Shown here piece after piece: positions 7,626 through 15,548 of a stretch of DNA of 64,000 nt. The stretch comes from Bacillus sp. NTK034. Lineage in GTDB: Bacteria; Bacillota; Bacilli; Bacillales; Cytobacillaceae. Where the stretch lies: positions 868,001 through 932,000 of the forward strand of contig NZ_JAFKOJ010000001.1 in NCBI RefSeq assembly GCF_017303275.1. Reading direction: 5' to 3'. Below the pieces are notes generated by a model. The model ran no database searches and was not told the origin of the DNA. It saw only the letters and a list, made by a program, of their open reading frames with translations. A program made the position numbers and the translations under genes. Every line of letters starts with the position of its first letter. Position 1 is the first letter of the stretch.

Positions 7626-7682
7626 AAACCACAGAAGATGCCTTCCTGATGGGAAAGTGCTGACATCTTCTGTGGTTTTATT
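7626..7682. terminator. strong bidirectional terminator
   Basis: A 15-bp perfect stem: AAACCACAGAAGATG (7626-7640) with CATCTTCTGTGGTTT (7664-7678), with T-rich sequence after it. It separates the small gene from the convergent guaC. Confidence 0.88.
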
Positions 7683-7727
7683 AATTGGAGGAATGTTTCG
7701 CAAAGATTAGAAAGTCACATGGGCGGG

Positions 7728-8717
7728 TTAAAAAGCCCGGTCACCATTAAAGATCGAATTTTTTACAATAACATAATCAACATGACGGATGGCATCCAGC
7801 TTGTTGCCGCCAGCGTAAGAAATGGAGGACTGGAGATCCTGCTCCATTTCTTTTAGCGTATCTGCTAATGATCCTTTGTGCTCTACTAAAATTCTTTTGC
7901 CTTCAACATTTTTCTTTTCGCCTTTTTGAAATTCAGAGGCTGAGCCGAAGTATTCTTTATAGAGCTTTCCGTCTTTCTCATTCTCAATGGTTTTACCAGG
8001 TGACTCCTCATGTCCTGCAAACAAGGAACCAATCATCACCATGGTTGCACCAAATCGAATTGATTTAGCAATGTCACCATGGGTGCGAAGACCTCCATCT
8101 GCAATGATCGGTTTGCTTGCTGCCTTTGCACACCAGCGAAGTGCAGCTAATTGCCAGCCGCCCGTTCCGAATCCTGTCTTGATTTTTGTGATGCAAACCT
8201 TGCCAGGCCCAATACCAACTTTTGTGGCATCAGCACCAGCATTCTCTAATTCTCTGACTGCTTCCGGAGTTCCGACATTGCCGGCAATCACAAAGCTTTG
8301 AGGAAGGTTTTTCTTAATATGCTGAATCATTTGGATGACAGCATTGGAATGGCCATGAGCAATATCAATAGTAATGTATTCCGGTGACAGCTCTTCATCA
8401 GCTATTTGCTGTATAAACTCATACTCGCCTTCTTTGACGCCAACACTGATCGAAGAGTATAATCCGCGTGCCTTCATATCTTTCATAAAAGATATTCGCT
8501 TCTCTGGTTCGAATCGATGCATGATATAGAAATACCCGTTCTCTGCTAAATATATGGCAATTTTCTCATCTACAATCGTCTGCATGTTGGCAGGCACCAC
8601 TGGCAGTTTAAAAGCACGGTCCCCCAGGAAGACCGTTGTATCACATTCAGATCGGCTATTGACGATACTTTTTGCGGGAATTAATTGAATATCTTCATAA
8701 TCGAATACATTTTCCAT
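7728..8717 (-). CDS. guaC: GMP reductase
   Basis: 329 aa, the length of Bacillus GuaC (IMPDH/GMPR family, no CBS domains). It reduces GMP to IMP with NADPH in purine salvage. Visible features: [13 protein letters not shown] at the N-terminus; [33 protein letters not shown], holding the catalytic Cys loop (GPGKVC) and phosphate-binding segment; [20 protein letters not shown]; and [13 protein letters not shown] good AGGAGG lies before the ATG. It is a single gene with a 170-nt leader carrying a hairpin and an intrinsic terminator, so it is probably controlled by transcription attenuation. Confidence 0.95.
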   Translation of the reverse strand: MENVFDYEDIQLIPAKSIVNSRSECDTTVFLGDRAFKLPVVPANMQTIVDEKIAIYLAENGYFYIMHRFEPEKRISFMKDMKARGLYSSISVGVKEGEYEFIQQIADEELSPEYITIDIAHGHSNAVIQMIQHIKKNLPQSFVIAGNVGTPEAVRELENAGADATKVGIGPGKVCITKIKTGFGTGGWQLAALRWCAKAASKPIIADGGLRTHGDIAKSIRFGATMVMIGSLFAGHEESPGKTIENEKDGKLYKEYFGSASEFQKGEKKNVEGKRILVEHKGSLADTLKEMEQDLQSSISYAGGNKLDAIRHVDYVIVKNSIFNGDRAF

Positions 8718-8818
8718 TGTAATCCTCCTATTGAACGAAGCTGAATACGTACGGCCATTGCAAGGATAGGTTTTTCAGTTTCAGTCGATCTTATACAGGC
8801 TGGCAGGGAAGCATCATT

Positions 8819-8847
8819 AAAAAAGAGCTTAGAAAATTCCTAAGCTC
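8819..8847 (-). terminator. leader terminator upstream of guaC
   Basis: On the minus strand GAGCTTAG pairs with CTAAGCTC (8840-8847 with 8825-8832), followed by six T. It lies between the promoter and the guaC start, so it is an attenuator rather than the end of another gene. Confidence 0.8.
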
Positions 8848-8861
8848 AATGGATAATAGGG

Positions 8862-8884
8862 GGTCGAATTGTGAGGGTTCGACC
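8862..8884 (-). promoter_or_regulatory. hairpin at the 5' end of the guaC leader
   Basis: GGTCGAA pairs perfectly with TTCGACC around a 9-nt loop (8878-8884 with 8862-8868), starting within a few bases of the predicted transcription start. It does not match the purine or PreQ1 riboswitch cores as far as can be seen. It may be a small RNA-protein or ligand site. Confidence 0.5.
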
Positions 8885-8890
8885 ACTTTA

Positions 8891-8919
8891 ATTTTATACA
8901 ATTCTGTTTATTATTTCAA
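8891..8919 (-). promoter_or_regulatory. sigma-A promoter of guaC
   Basis: On the minus strand TTGAAA (8914-8919) and TAAAAT (8891-8896) are separated by 17 bp. The remaining gap to 9112 shows no gene or clear structure. Confidence 0.75.
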
Positions 8920-9112
8920 CTTATTAAAGTAAAAACGCATAAAAGTGATAATGCAATAAAAACTTTCCCTCTTACTAACATGAATTATAAGACAATTATC
9001 GCTTTGGCTATTCCCCCAGTATTTCAACTATAGGGGCCTTGAGATAGCGATAGCAGGACAGATGAGGATCCTTCATACATTGCTGCAGGAGCAGTAGGCA
9101 TTTTTAATTATG

Positions 9113-9511
9113 TTAAAACATCCCATTCTCATTAGGCGATTCATCTGGTATGGGCTGTCCTACATCCCACAGTTCAGCAATCTTGCCGTTTTGAAACCGA
9201 AAGATATGTACTACTGCTCCACCGAGGTCCTCGGGGTTTTGCTTCACGTGGGAATGAACGGCAACGGTTTCATTTTCATGGATTGCGAGTTTGACTTCAA
9301 GTAATTTGCTGGGGTTTTGCGCTGCATTCTCTTCCATCGCGTGCATGAGAGATTCTGCATCGCCACGGAAATAGGGATTATGGTGGGAAAAATCTGGGCT
9401 GATGTAACGCTTGTAGGCTTCACGGACCTGGCCTGATGCTACCAGCTGCAGAAAAGAAACAGCTTTTTCTTTCAGTGATAGGTTTGACGTTGATTGCTGC
9501 TCTGTACTCAT
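9113..9511 (-). CDS. SnoaL/NTF2-like protein
   Basis: About 133 aa. The second ATG (9511) is favoured because GAGAGG sits 9 bases before it; the first ATG abuts that site. NTF2-like cone fold of the SnoaL/polyketide-cyclase class: LKEKAVSFLQLVASGQVREAYKRYISPDFSHHNPYF, VKLAIHENETVAVHSHVKQ, and VVHIFRFQNGKIAELWDVGQPIP. The latter matches the F-R-x-x-x-G-K-I-x-E-x-W-D pattern. The ligand is unknown. It is a single-gene unit between two unrelated genes. Confidence 0.85.
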   Translation of the reverse strand: MSTEQQSTSNLSLKEKAVSFLQLVASGQVREAYKRYISPDFSHHNPYFRGDAESLMHAMEENAAQNPSKLLEVKLAIHENETVAVHSHVKQNPEDLGGAVVHIFRFQNGKIAELWDVGQPIPDESPNENGMF

Positions 9512-9687
9512 TTGTATCATCCTCTCATCTCATTAATGAATTTAATTGAAGTATAAGTTATAGATATCCTAATGACAATATGTTGCGATAAGGAGAATCT
9601 CGATTCGTTAACTTATTTTAATTTAGAGTGAGCACTTTATTAATTTGTGATATATTTTAGAAAAAAGTTATAAAGGAGGCAGTTAGC

Positions 9688-10140
9688 TTGAGTATCCATT
9701 TTGAAGTGAAAAGATCCATTCAGGTATCTGCACAAAATGCCTACAAAGCTTTAATCGATCTTGATTCGGCAAAGGACTGGATGAATGGTCTAGTTGGAAT
9801 AGAGCGGGAGGAGAGCGGGCCATTAAAAGTGGGGAGTCAGTGGAAAGAGACAAGGAAAATGTTTGGAAAAGAAGCTGCTGAACATTTTGAAGTTGTCGAA
9901 CTCGATGAGCCCAATAAAATTGTACTGCGCTGTGATGGAACCAAAGGAACAACAGGCAAAGGAGAATTTTTATTTACATACATAATCGTTTCAGCAGATG
10001 ATGCTTCAGAAGTTACTTTACTTGGTGAGATTAAGGGACTCACAGGCTTTTCAAAATTGTTTGGAAAGATGATGGCTGGAGCCTTTAAGAAAGCCTGTGC
10101 GAAAGATTTGGATGCTTTAATAAACTATTTAGAAAAGTGA
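9688..10140 (+). CDS. SRPBCC (START/Bet v1-like) domain protein
   Basis: 150 aa from a TTG start; AAGGAGG (9673-9679) supports it. SRPBCC features: the N-terminal strand HFEVKRSIQVSAQNAYKALIDLDSAKDWM, the middle GSQWKETRKMFGKEAAEHFEVVELDEPNKIVLR, and the C-terminal helix FGKMMAGAFKKACAKDLDALINYLEK. The hydrophobic ligand is unknown. The YdeI-like gene follows by 22 bases, so the two are probably co-transcribed. Confidence 0.85.
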   Translation: MSIHFEVKRSIQVSAQNAYKALIDLDSAKDWMNGLVGIEREESGPLKVGSQWKETRKMFGKEAAEHFEVVELDEPNKIVLRCDGTKGTTGKGEFLFTYIIVSADDASEVTLLGEIKGLTGFSKLFGKMMAGAFKKACAKDLDALINYLEK

Positions 10141-10162
10141 AAATTAAAAGGAGCAGTATGTT

Positions 10163-10813
10163 ATGTCAATCATTGATAAATTAAAGCTTAATAAATATAA
10201 TAATTTGGCTGTGCTCAACCAGCCAATTGACTTTGCTGTATTTAATGAATACAAAACCACTTTATCAGGTGAGCATGATGCAATCTTCATCTTTGTTGAA
10301 ACCATTGATGAAATGACAGAGTTTACCCGAAAAGTGATCGATGAGGAGCAGCTGCTCGAAAAAGGATATTTATTTTTCGCTTATCCTAAAAAAGGAAATA
10401 AACGGTATGATACATACGTTCATAGGGATGATATTTTTCCGGCGATGAAAGTGGGAGAAGATGGGTATGTGGAAAATAGCGATGTGAAATTCTCGCGGAT
10501 GGTGAGCATGGATGATGTCTTTACTGTTGTTGGATTAAAGCGTGAAAAGAAGAAGGAGAAAAAATCATCCGCTCCTAGTCAATGTGTGGCTGATTATGAA
10601 AATAACGTGAATGATATTGAAGAGATCTTAGCAGATCATCCAAATGAATTGAAATTTTATCAGGAACTAACCCCAGGTTACCAAAAGGATTGGGCCCGCT
10701 ACATCTTTTCTGTTAAACAGCAGAAAACCCGTGAGAAACGCGAAGCACAAATGGTCGATATTTTATCACAAGGGTATAAATCGGCAGATTTGTTTAGGCA
10801 GAAGAAGAAATAA
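10163..10813 (+). CDS. YdeI/OmdA-family protein
   Basis: 216 aa. The C-terminal 50 residues (LTPGYQKDWARYIFSVKQQKTREKR) are the signature of the bacteriocin-protection, YdeI or OmpD-associated (OmdA) family. The N-terminal half (residues 1-115) looks like a separate compact alpha/beta domain (IDKLKLNKYNNLAVLNQP, FSRMVSMDDVFTVVGLK) joined by a lysine-rich linker (KREKKKEKKSS). This layout is common in Bacillus DUF3052-like/YdeI fusions. The role is unproven. It pairs with the SRPBCC gene upstream. Confidence 0.75.
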   Translation: MSIIDKLKLNKYNNLAVLNQPIDFAVFNEYKTTLSGEHDAIFIFVETIDEMTEFTRKVIDEEQLLEKGYLFFAYPKKGNKRYDTYVHRDDIFPAMKVGEDGYVENSDVKFSRMVSMDDVFTVVGLKREKKKEKKSSAPSQCVADYENNVNDIEEILADHPNELKFYQELTPGYQKDWARYIFSVKQQKTREKREAQMVDILSQGYKSADLFRQKKK

Positions 10814-10817
10814 TATG

Positions 10818-10864
10818 GTTCCTGCCCCAGGTTACTTTAGTAATTAGGGGACAGGAACTTCTTT
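10818..10864 (+). terminator. terminator-like hairpin
   Basis: GTTCCTGCCCC (10818-10828) pairs with GGGGACAGGAAC (10847-10858) with one bulged base, followed by TTCTTT. Confidence 0.6.
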
Positions 10865-11156
10865 AAACTATAAAAATATTTAATTCACCTATAATTACTT
10901 TTAGTTTATCATCAGAAGTAAATTTGTATGCATACCCATAGCAGATCGTTTCATTGCCCGTATGTTCACGTTTTGGGAATTCCCGGAGAGCTGTGCTATG
11001 TGAATTTAATGCTGGATTTGATGCGGTTAAAAAAAGACATCTGTCTATGCAGTAATTTTTTTTTACAGCATGGATAGCATGTCTTGATTCTATGAAAAAT
11101 GAGAGATATTTTAATTTGAGGTATATAAATTTAGAGTTAAGAAAAAAAGGAGCGGA
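10863..11156 (-). pseudogene. start-less reading frame, possible gene remnant
   Basis: On the minus strand 98 codons are open and end at TAA (10863-10865). The last 60-70 codons read like protein (for example CIDRCLFLTASNPAL, HSTALREFPKREHTG, ICYGYAYKFTSDD). There is no ATG, GTG or TTG in this frame and a TGA lies just upstream, so it cannot be expressed as it stands. It could be the 3' end of a truncated gene or a chance open frame. No family was recognised. Confidence 0.3.
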
Positions 11157-11161
11157 TCACA

Positions 11162-11479
11162 ATGGCACTTAACAAAATTACTCCAAAGGAATTATATGAA
11201 AAAATGAAGCAAGAGAATGTCACCTTATTAGACGTACGTGCAGAGGAAAAATACAAAGCGTATCATTTAGATGGTTCTAATATCGAAAGCTAAAAATATA
11301 CCAAAAACACACATCTTAAATCACACTTTTGAAGCTGAAACTGATTCATTGCCAAAGGGGAAAGAAATAATTGTAGCCTGCACAACAGGGAATTCCGCGG
11401 CAAGGTGTGCAGCCATCCTTTCTGAAAAAGAATTTAATGCTACTGTTTTAGAGGGTGGGATTACTGCCTGGAAGTAGTT
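11162..11479 (+). pseudogene. rhodanese-domain protein, frameshifted
   Basis: An ATG at 11162 with AAGGAG upstream opens a rhodanese-like frame (NKITPKELYEKM..., VTLLDVRAEEKYKAYHLDGS) but reaches TAA at about 11291. The rest continues in another frame (from about 11278) with IPKTHILNHTFEAETDSLPKG, the active-site loop ACTTGNSAARC and VLEGGITAWK. Joining the two frames gives an ordinary small rhodanese of about 105 aa (sulfurtransferase, catalytic Cys in CTTGNSA). The change equals a one-base insertion or two-base deletion near A-rich runs, so it is a recent pseudogene or a sequence error. Confidence 0.8.
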
Positions 11480-11508
11480 TATAAAAACGAAATAAATGTT
11501 AAAAGCTA

Positions 11509-11538
11509 TTGACTTAAAATAAATTCAGGTGCTATAGT
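11509..11538 (+). promoter_or_regulatory. sigma-A promoter of the amino-sugar operon regulator
   Basis: TTGACT (11509-11514) and TATAGT (11533-11538) with an 18-bp spacer, about 60 bases before the LacI-family start. Confidence 0.65.
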
Positions 11539-11600
11539 CTATTTAAATTCAAAAAATTCCGGCGATTACTGCGGGAAGTTACAGCCTAGAGGTGTGTTTT

Positions 11601-12650
11601 GTGGTTAGATTAAAGGATATTGCGGAGTATGTTGGTGTTTCTATTTCTACTGTTTCCAGAGTTATTCAGAATGACCAGACTAGGAATGTTAACCAGGAAA
11701 CGAGAAATAAAATCTGGCAGGCTGTCAAGGAGCTGGGGTATACACCCAATCAGCATGCAAGAAATCTGGTTAGCAACAGACAGAATAAAAGTGATGCCAG
11801 GACAATGAAAATTGGCTGGGTTGCCAATCCTACACAGGCTGAAATAAATCCATATTTTTCCAATATCTATACAGGTATTCGTGATACTTTAACAGAAAAT
11901 GATTATACATTAATAAGTATCACTAAGGATGAGATTGAAAATGAAGCACTTCTTCTCAAGACCATTCATGATCTCGGGATTGAAGGACTTCTGCTGATCG
12001 ACAGTATTGATGAGAGCCTAATTGATTACATACAGCAAACGATTCCTGTTGTGGGGCTTGACTTCTACTATTCCGATAAAGATATTGCGATTATAGATTA
12101 TAACCGTGTGGCCGCATTGGAAAAAGTTGTACAGCATTTAGTGAATCAGGGTCATCGTGATATTGGGTTTATCGGCGGGGGAATTAATGAAGCTTACCAG
12201 GACTTAAATGAAGAATTACGATTTAAAGGTTATCAATCTGCTATGAAAGATGCAGACCTTTCTATTCGAGATGAATGGGTTATCAATACCAGATGGAAAA
12301 TGGAAAACAGTTATGAGGGAATGAACCAGCTCATTAAAAGCAGTTCGGGAGATTTGCCGACAGCTATGGTTTGTGCAAGTGATTTAATGGCTCTGGCTGC
12401 AATGAGAGCAGTTATAGAAAATCAGCTGAGAATTCCAGAAGATATTGCATTCTTTGGAGTGGATAATATTGAAATGGGGAAATATTCATCACCGCCGCTT
12501 TCAACAGTAGAAATCCCCAAATATGAAATGGGAAAAATGGCCGCGAAAACGATTATGGAAATGGTAGAGGAAAAAGTGGTTTTGCCAATCAAAATTATTT
12601 TACCATTTGATTTAGTTATTCGTGAATCATCTTCTAAAAAACGGACCTAA
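11601..12650 (+). CDS. LacI-family repressor of the amino-sugar operon
   Basis: About 349 aa. GTG at 11601 is preferred: AGAGGTG (11587-11593) is spaced 7 bases before it, and the protein then begins VRLKDIAEYVGVSISTVSRV, the standard LacI helix-turn-helix and hinge. The C-terminal periplasmic-binding-like sensor domain holds GIEGLLLIDS, GLDFYYSDKDIAIIDYNR, HRDIGFIGGG, VCASDLMALAAMRA and IAFFGVDNIEMG. This domain style resembles the GalR/EbgR group that binds galactose-type sugars. It is the first gene of the cluster and probably binds the AACGTT-centred operators at 12664-12690 and 14102-14119. Confidence 0.88.
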   Translation: MVRLKDIAEYVGVSISTVSRVIQNDQTRNVNQETRNKIWQAVKELGYTPNQHARNLVSNRQNKSDARTMKIGWVANPTQAEINPYFSNIYTGIRDTLTENDYTLISITKDEIENEALLLKTIHDLGIEGLLLIDSIDESLIDYIQQTIPVVGLDFYYSDKDIAIIDYNRVAALEKVVQHLVNQGHRDIGFIGGGINEAYQDLNEELRFKGYQSAMKDADLSIRDEWVINTRWKMENSYEGMNQLIKSSSGDLPTAMVCASDLMALAAMRAVIENQLRIPEDIAFFGVDNIEMGKYSSPPLSTVEIPKYEMGKMAAKTIMEMVEEKVVLPIKIILPFDLVIRESSSKKRT

Positions 12651-12663
12651 GCGGTTCTTTTTT

Positions 12664-12690
12664 TGAAAACGTTTGGAAAACGTTTGGATA
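12664..12690. promoter_or_regulatory. tandem LacI-type operator-like sites
   Basis: Two adjacent AAAACGTTTGG units lie between the regulator and the next gene. They share the core of the better palindrome at 14102-14119, so they are probably bound by the same LacI-family protein. Confidence 0.5.
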
Positions 12691-12743
12691 AATTACGGAA
12701 ATTTTCCGGGGTTTATACGGCTAAATAGAGAGGAGAAATATAC

Positions 12744-14018
12744 ATGAAGACAATGACAGCGATCCTTATAGGAGCTGGAGACAGAGGGGCGAGAGCATAT
12801 GCACCATATGCTCTGGATTATCCGCATGAATTAAAAATTATTGCTGTTGCAGAACCGAATAAGGAAAGGAGAGGGAGAATACAGCAAGAACATCAAATTC
12901 CAAATGAAAATTGCTATGAATCATGGGAAGAGATCTCACAGCTGGACAAACAAATTGCTGATATTGCCATTATCTGTACACTGGATAGAAACCACTTCAA
13001 AGTGACCATGAGAGCTTTAGAGCAAGGGTATCATGTCCTCCTGGAAAAACCAATGTCACCTGACCCCTTAGAATGTATATTAATGGAACAGCAAGCCAAA
13101 ACATATAACCGTCAGCTGACCATCTGCCATGTGCTCAGGTATACCGATTTTTGGAAAGCAATAAAAAAGGTAATTTCCCAAGGGGAGATCGGTGATGTTG
13201 TATCTCTTCAATTAAATGAAAATGTTGAAGTTATGCATATGTCACACAGCTTTGTAAGAGGCAATTGGAAAAACAAAGAAAAATCAAGTCCAATGATTCT
13301 CCAAAAGTCCTGTCATGACATGGATATCATTTCATATGTACTCGGAAAACCATGTAAAAGACTAAGTTCGTATGGATCCCTGATGCATTTTAAAGCAGAA
13401 AATGCCCCGGAAGGAGGCCCGCTGCGATGCTTGGATGGATGTCCTGCCGAGCTTGAGTGTCCATTCCATGCAGGACGGTATTACCTCGGTGAAGGAAGAG
13501 GCTGGGCAAAAAAATTTACAGAAGATTATACCAATGAAGGCATAATTGAAGCCTTGAATAGAACGCCTTATGGAAAGTGTGTATATCGTTCAGATAATAA
13601 TGTCGTCGACCATCAGGTTGTCAATATGGAATTTGAGGGAGGAGCAACCGCTGCCTTCAGCATGTGCGGTTTTACAAGAGAACAAACTCGAATCGTTCAA
13701 ATAATGGGAACCAAAGGTGAAATTCGCGGAAACATGGAAGAGAATAAAATCTCAATTTTTGATTTCCTAACCAGGCAGGAAACAGTGATTCATTTTGATC
13801 AGCCAGTAGGCGGGCATGGCGGTGGAGACCGCGGAATTATGAGACTATTCCTGGAAGAAGTCCGGAATGGCAATAAAGAGGACAGTGTTTCTTCTGTTTC
13901 CGCATCTGTAAGAAGTCATCTAATGGCATTTGCGGCGGAAGAGTCACGGTTAAACCAGGGTCAATCTATCAATATAGATGAATATTATCATGGTTTAGTT
14001 GGGAATATTCAAGTTTAA
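12744..14018 (+). CDS. Gfo/Idh/MocA-family NAD(P)-dependent protein
   Basis: 424 aa with GAGAGGAGA before the ATG. The N-terminal Rossmann fold carries LIGAGDRGARAYAPYA, IIAVAEPNKERR, ADIAIICTLDRNHFKVTMRALEQGYHVLLEKPMSPDP (the family's E-K-P motif) and RYTDFWKAIKKVI. The C-terminal alpha/beta domain has KSCHDMDIISYVLG and an unusual Cys-rich stretch (CLDGCPAELECPFHAGRYY). The family contains sugar dehydrogenases, but also NAD-dependent glycosidases such as GH109 alpha-N-acetylgalactosaminidases. In an amino-sugar operon with no other hydrolase, a glycoside-cleaving role is a reasonable alternative to simple oxidation. The sequence alone does not decide it. Confidence 0.85.
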   Translation: MKTMTAILIGAGDRGARAYAPYALDYPHELKIIAVAEPNKERRGRIQQEHQIPNENCYESWEEISQLDKQIADIAIICTLDRNHFKVTMRALEQGYHVLLEKPMSPDPLECILMEQQAKTYNRQLTICHVLRYTDFWKAIKKVISQGEIGDVVSLQLNENVEVMHMSHSFVRGNWKNKEKSSPMILQKSCHDMDIISYVLGKPCKRLSSYGSLMHFKAENAPEGGPLRCLDGCPAELECPFHAGRYYLGEGRGWAKKFTEDYTNEGIIEALNRTPYGKCVYRSDNNVVDHQVVNMEFEGGATAAFSMCGFTREQTRIVQIMGTKGEIRGNMEENKISIFDFLTRQETVIHFDQPVGGHGGGDRGIMRLFLEEVRNGNKEDSVSSVSASVRSHLMAFAAEESRLNQGQSINIDEYYHGLVGNIQV

Positions 14019-14067
14019 AAGATTGTAAACACAGCTCTTTAAGCAGTGTTGCAATATATTTAGCCAG

Positions 14068-14084
14068 TTAAGATGATATCTTAA
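14068..14084. promoter_or_regulatory. perfect inverted repeat upstream of the sugar-binding protein
   Basis: TTAAGAT (14068-14074) and ATCTTAA (14078-14084) with a 3-bp spacer. There is no T-run, so it is more likely a protein site or mRNA hairpin than a terminator. Confidence 0.4.
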
Positions 14085-14101
14085 TGCAGAAACCTGAGTG
14101 T

Positions 14102-14119
14102 TTGGAAAACGTTATCCAA
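14102..14119. promoter_or_regulatory. LacI-family operator
   Basis: TTGGAAAACGTTATCCAA is an 18-bp palindrome with one mismatched pair and a central ACGT-like core. A second half-like site, GTAAACGTTATA, follows at 14128-14139. It lies about 120 bases before the binding-protein gene and matches the AACGTT sites after the lacI-like gene. Confidence 0.65.
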
Positions 14120-14235
14120 GGAGGTGGTAAACGTTATAAATAACTTTCGTCCATAACATTTTTATTCATCTAGAGATAAACCCCTTATGTTTTGAGTTAG
14201 GCAAACAAAAAACTTTAGGAAAGAAGGGAAATGGG

Positions 14236-15486
14236 ATGAAGAAATGGATCATCATGCTATTAACCGTTGTATTAGGTGTGATTGGCCTATCAGGCTGCAG
14301 TGATAATGATGCAGCATCCGGCGGAGGAAAAGATGGCAAGGTTGAAATTACGTATGGATTCTGGGATAAAAAGCAGGTTCCTGCGATTGAAGAAATTATT
14401 AAGTTATTTAATGAAAAATATCCGGACATTCAAGTGAAAACAGAAATCACACCTTATGGCCAATACTTTCAAAAGCTTGAAACAGCGGCAACGGGCGGTG
14501 CTTTGCCAGATGTTCTATGGATGAATGGAGCACACGTTGTTCAGTATGCAGAAGGGAAGGTCATTCTTCCATTAAGTGAAATGGCGGAAAAGGACAATTA
14601 TAGCTTAGAAAATTATCCGGAATCATTGATTGATCTGTACACGGTAGATGGAGATATTTATGGGATTCCAAAAGATTACGATACAACTGGGCTATGGTAT
14701 AACAAGAAAATCTTTGATGAAGCCGGAGTATCCTACCCGGATGAAACATGGGATTGGGAAAAATTGAAGGAAGCTGCGAAACAGCTGACTGACAAAGATA
14801 AAGGAATTTGGGGCTATGCGGCATTAATGGGCAATCAAGGCGGATATTATGATTTCATCTGGCAGAATGGCGGCTATATCATTTCTGAGGATGGCAAGTC
14901 CGCAGGGTTCGACAAACCTGAAGCAATCGAGGCATTAGAATACAATGTCAGCTTTATTAAAGAAGGACTCTCTCCAACACAAGCGCAGATGACCGAAACG
15001 GCTGCTTCTGAATTATTCTCATCTGGAAAGATAGCGATGATGTTTGATGGTCCTTGGATGGTTCCTGAATATAAGAAAAATCCCGATTTAGATGTAGCGG
15101 TGGTTCCACAAGGGAAAAAACGTGCCGTTTCTATTCACGGGCTTTCCAATGTAATATCTTCGAATACAAAACATAAAGAAGAAGCTTGGAAGTTTGTTCA
15201 ATTCCTTGGTTCCAAAGAAGCAGCAGAAGTCTTTGCCAAAACGGGAACCGTCATTCCGGCATTTAATGGTACACAGGATGCATGGAAAGAATCAGTCCCT
15301 AATATAAACCTTCAGGCATTTATTGATGGAGCCGAATATTCAGTGCCTCTGCCAAGTGTGGAAAACACAGGGGAAATCTGGCAGTACGAAACAGATGTAC
15401 TTAAAAAGGCCTGGAGTGAGGAAATAAGTATTGAAGAAGCAGCAGAAGAGCTGACAAAGAAAGCAAATGAGGCATTGTCCAAGTAA
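14236..15486 (+). CDS. sugar ABC transporter substrate-binding lipoprotein
   Basis: 416 aa. A lipoprotein signal peptide ends at LSGC (Cys about residue 21) and is followed by a Ser/Gly/Asp-rich tether. The body is a type 1 sugar-binding protein of the MalE/UgpB class: KVEITYGFWDKKQVPAIEEIIKLFNEKYPDIQV, LPDVLWMNG, IPKDYDTTGLWYNKKIFDEAGV, KIAMMFDGPWMVPEYKK and a SKEAAEVFAKTGTVIPAF tail. It delivers the sugar to the two permeases that follow. A 9-bp hairpin after the stop may raise its level over the permeases. Confidence 0.92.
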   Translation: MKKWIIMLLTVVLGVIGLSGCSDNDAASGGGKDGKVEITYGFWDKKQVPAIEEIIKLFNEKYPDIQVKTEITPYGQYFQKLETAATGGALPDVLWMNGAHVVQYAEGKVILPLSEMAEKDNYSLENYPESLIDLYTVDGDIYGIPKDYDTTGLWYNKKIFDEAGVSYPDETWDWEKLKEAAKQLTDKDKGIWGYAALMGNQGGYYDFIWQNGGYIISEDGKSAGFDKPEAIEALEYNVSFIKEGLSPTQAQMTETAASELFSSGKIAMMFDGPWMVPEYKKNPDLDVAVVPQGKKRAVSIHGLSNVISSNTKHKEEAWKFVQFLGSKEAAEVFAKTGTVIPAFNGTQDAWKESVPNINLQAFIDGAEYSVPLPSVENTGEIWQYETDVLKKAWSEEISIEEAAEELTKKANEALSK

Positions 15487-15495
15487 CTACTAATT

Positions 15496-15525
15496 GAAGA
15501 GAAGGATTTGGCAATTCTTCTCTTC
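15496..15525 (+). terminator. intra-operon hairpin after the binding-protein gene
   Basis: GAAGAGAAG (15496-15504) pairs with CTTCTCTTC (15517-15525), with only a weak T-rich tail. It is typical of partial termination or mRNA protection that gives excess binding protein over permeases. Confidence 0.5.
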
Positions 15526-15548
15526 TATTTATATAAGGAGGGATGACT

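Noticed and set aside
8818-8919. guaC leader as a classical purine riboswitch
   Set aside because: The conserved purine aptamer loops (TATA...and two interacting loops) are not present; only short hairpins are seen.
12665-12680. AAAACGTTTGG units as cre sites
   Set aside because: They miss the cre consensus at two conserved positions in the right half and match the LacI-type palindrome at 14102-14119 better.
14068-14084. inverted repeat as terminator of the Gfo/Idh/MocA gene
   Set aside because: The 7-bp stem is AT-rich and has no T-run after it.
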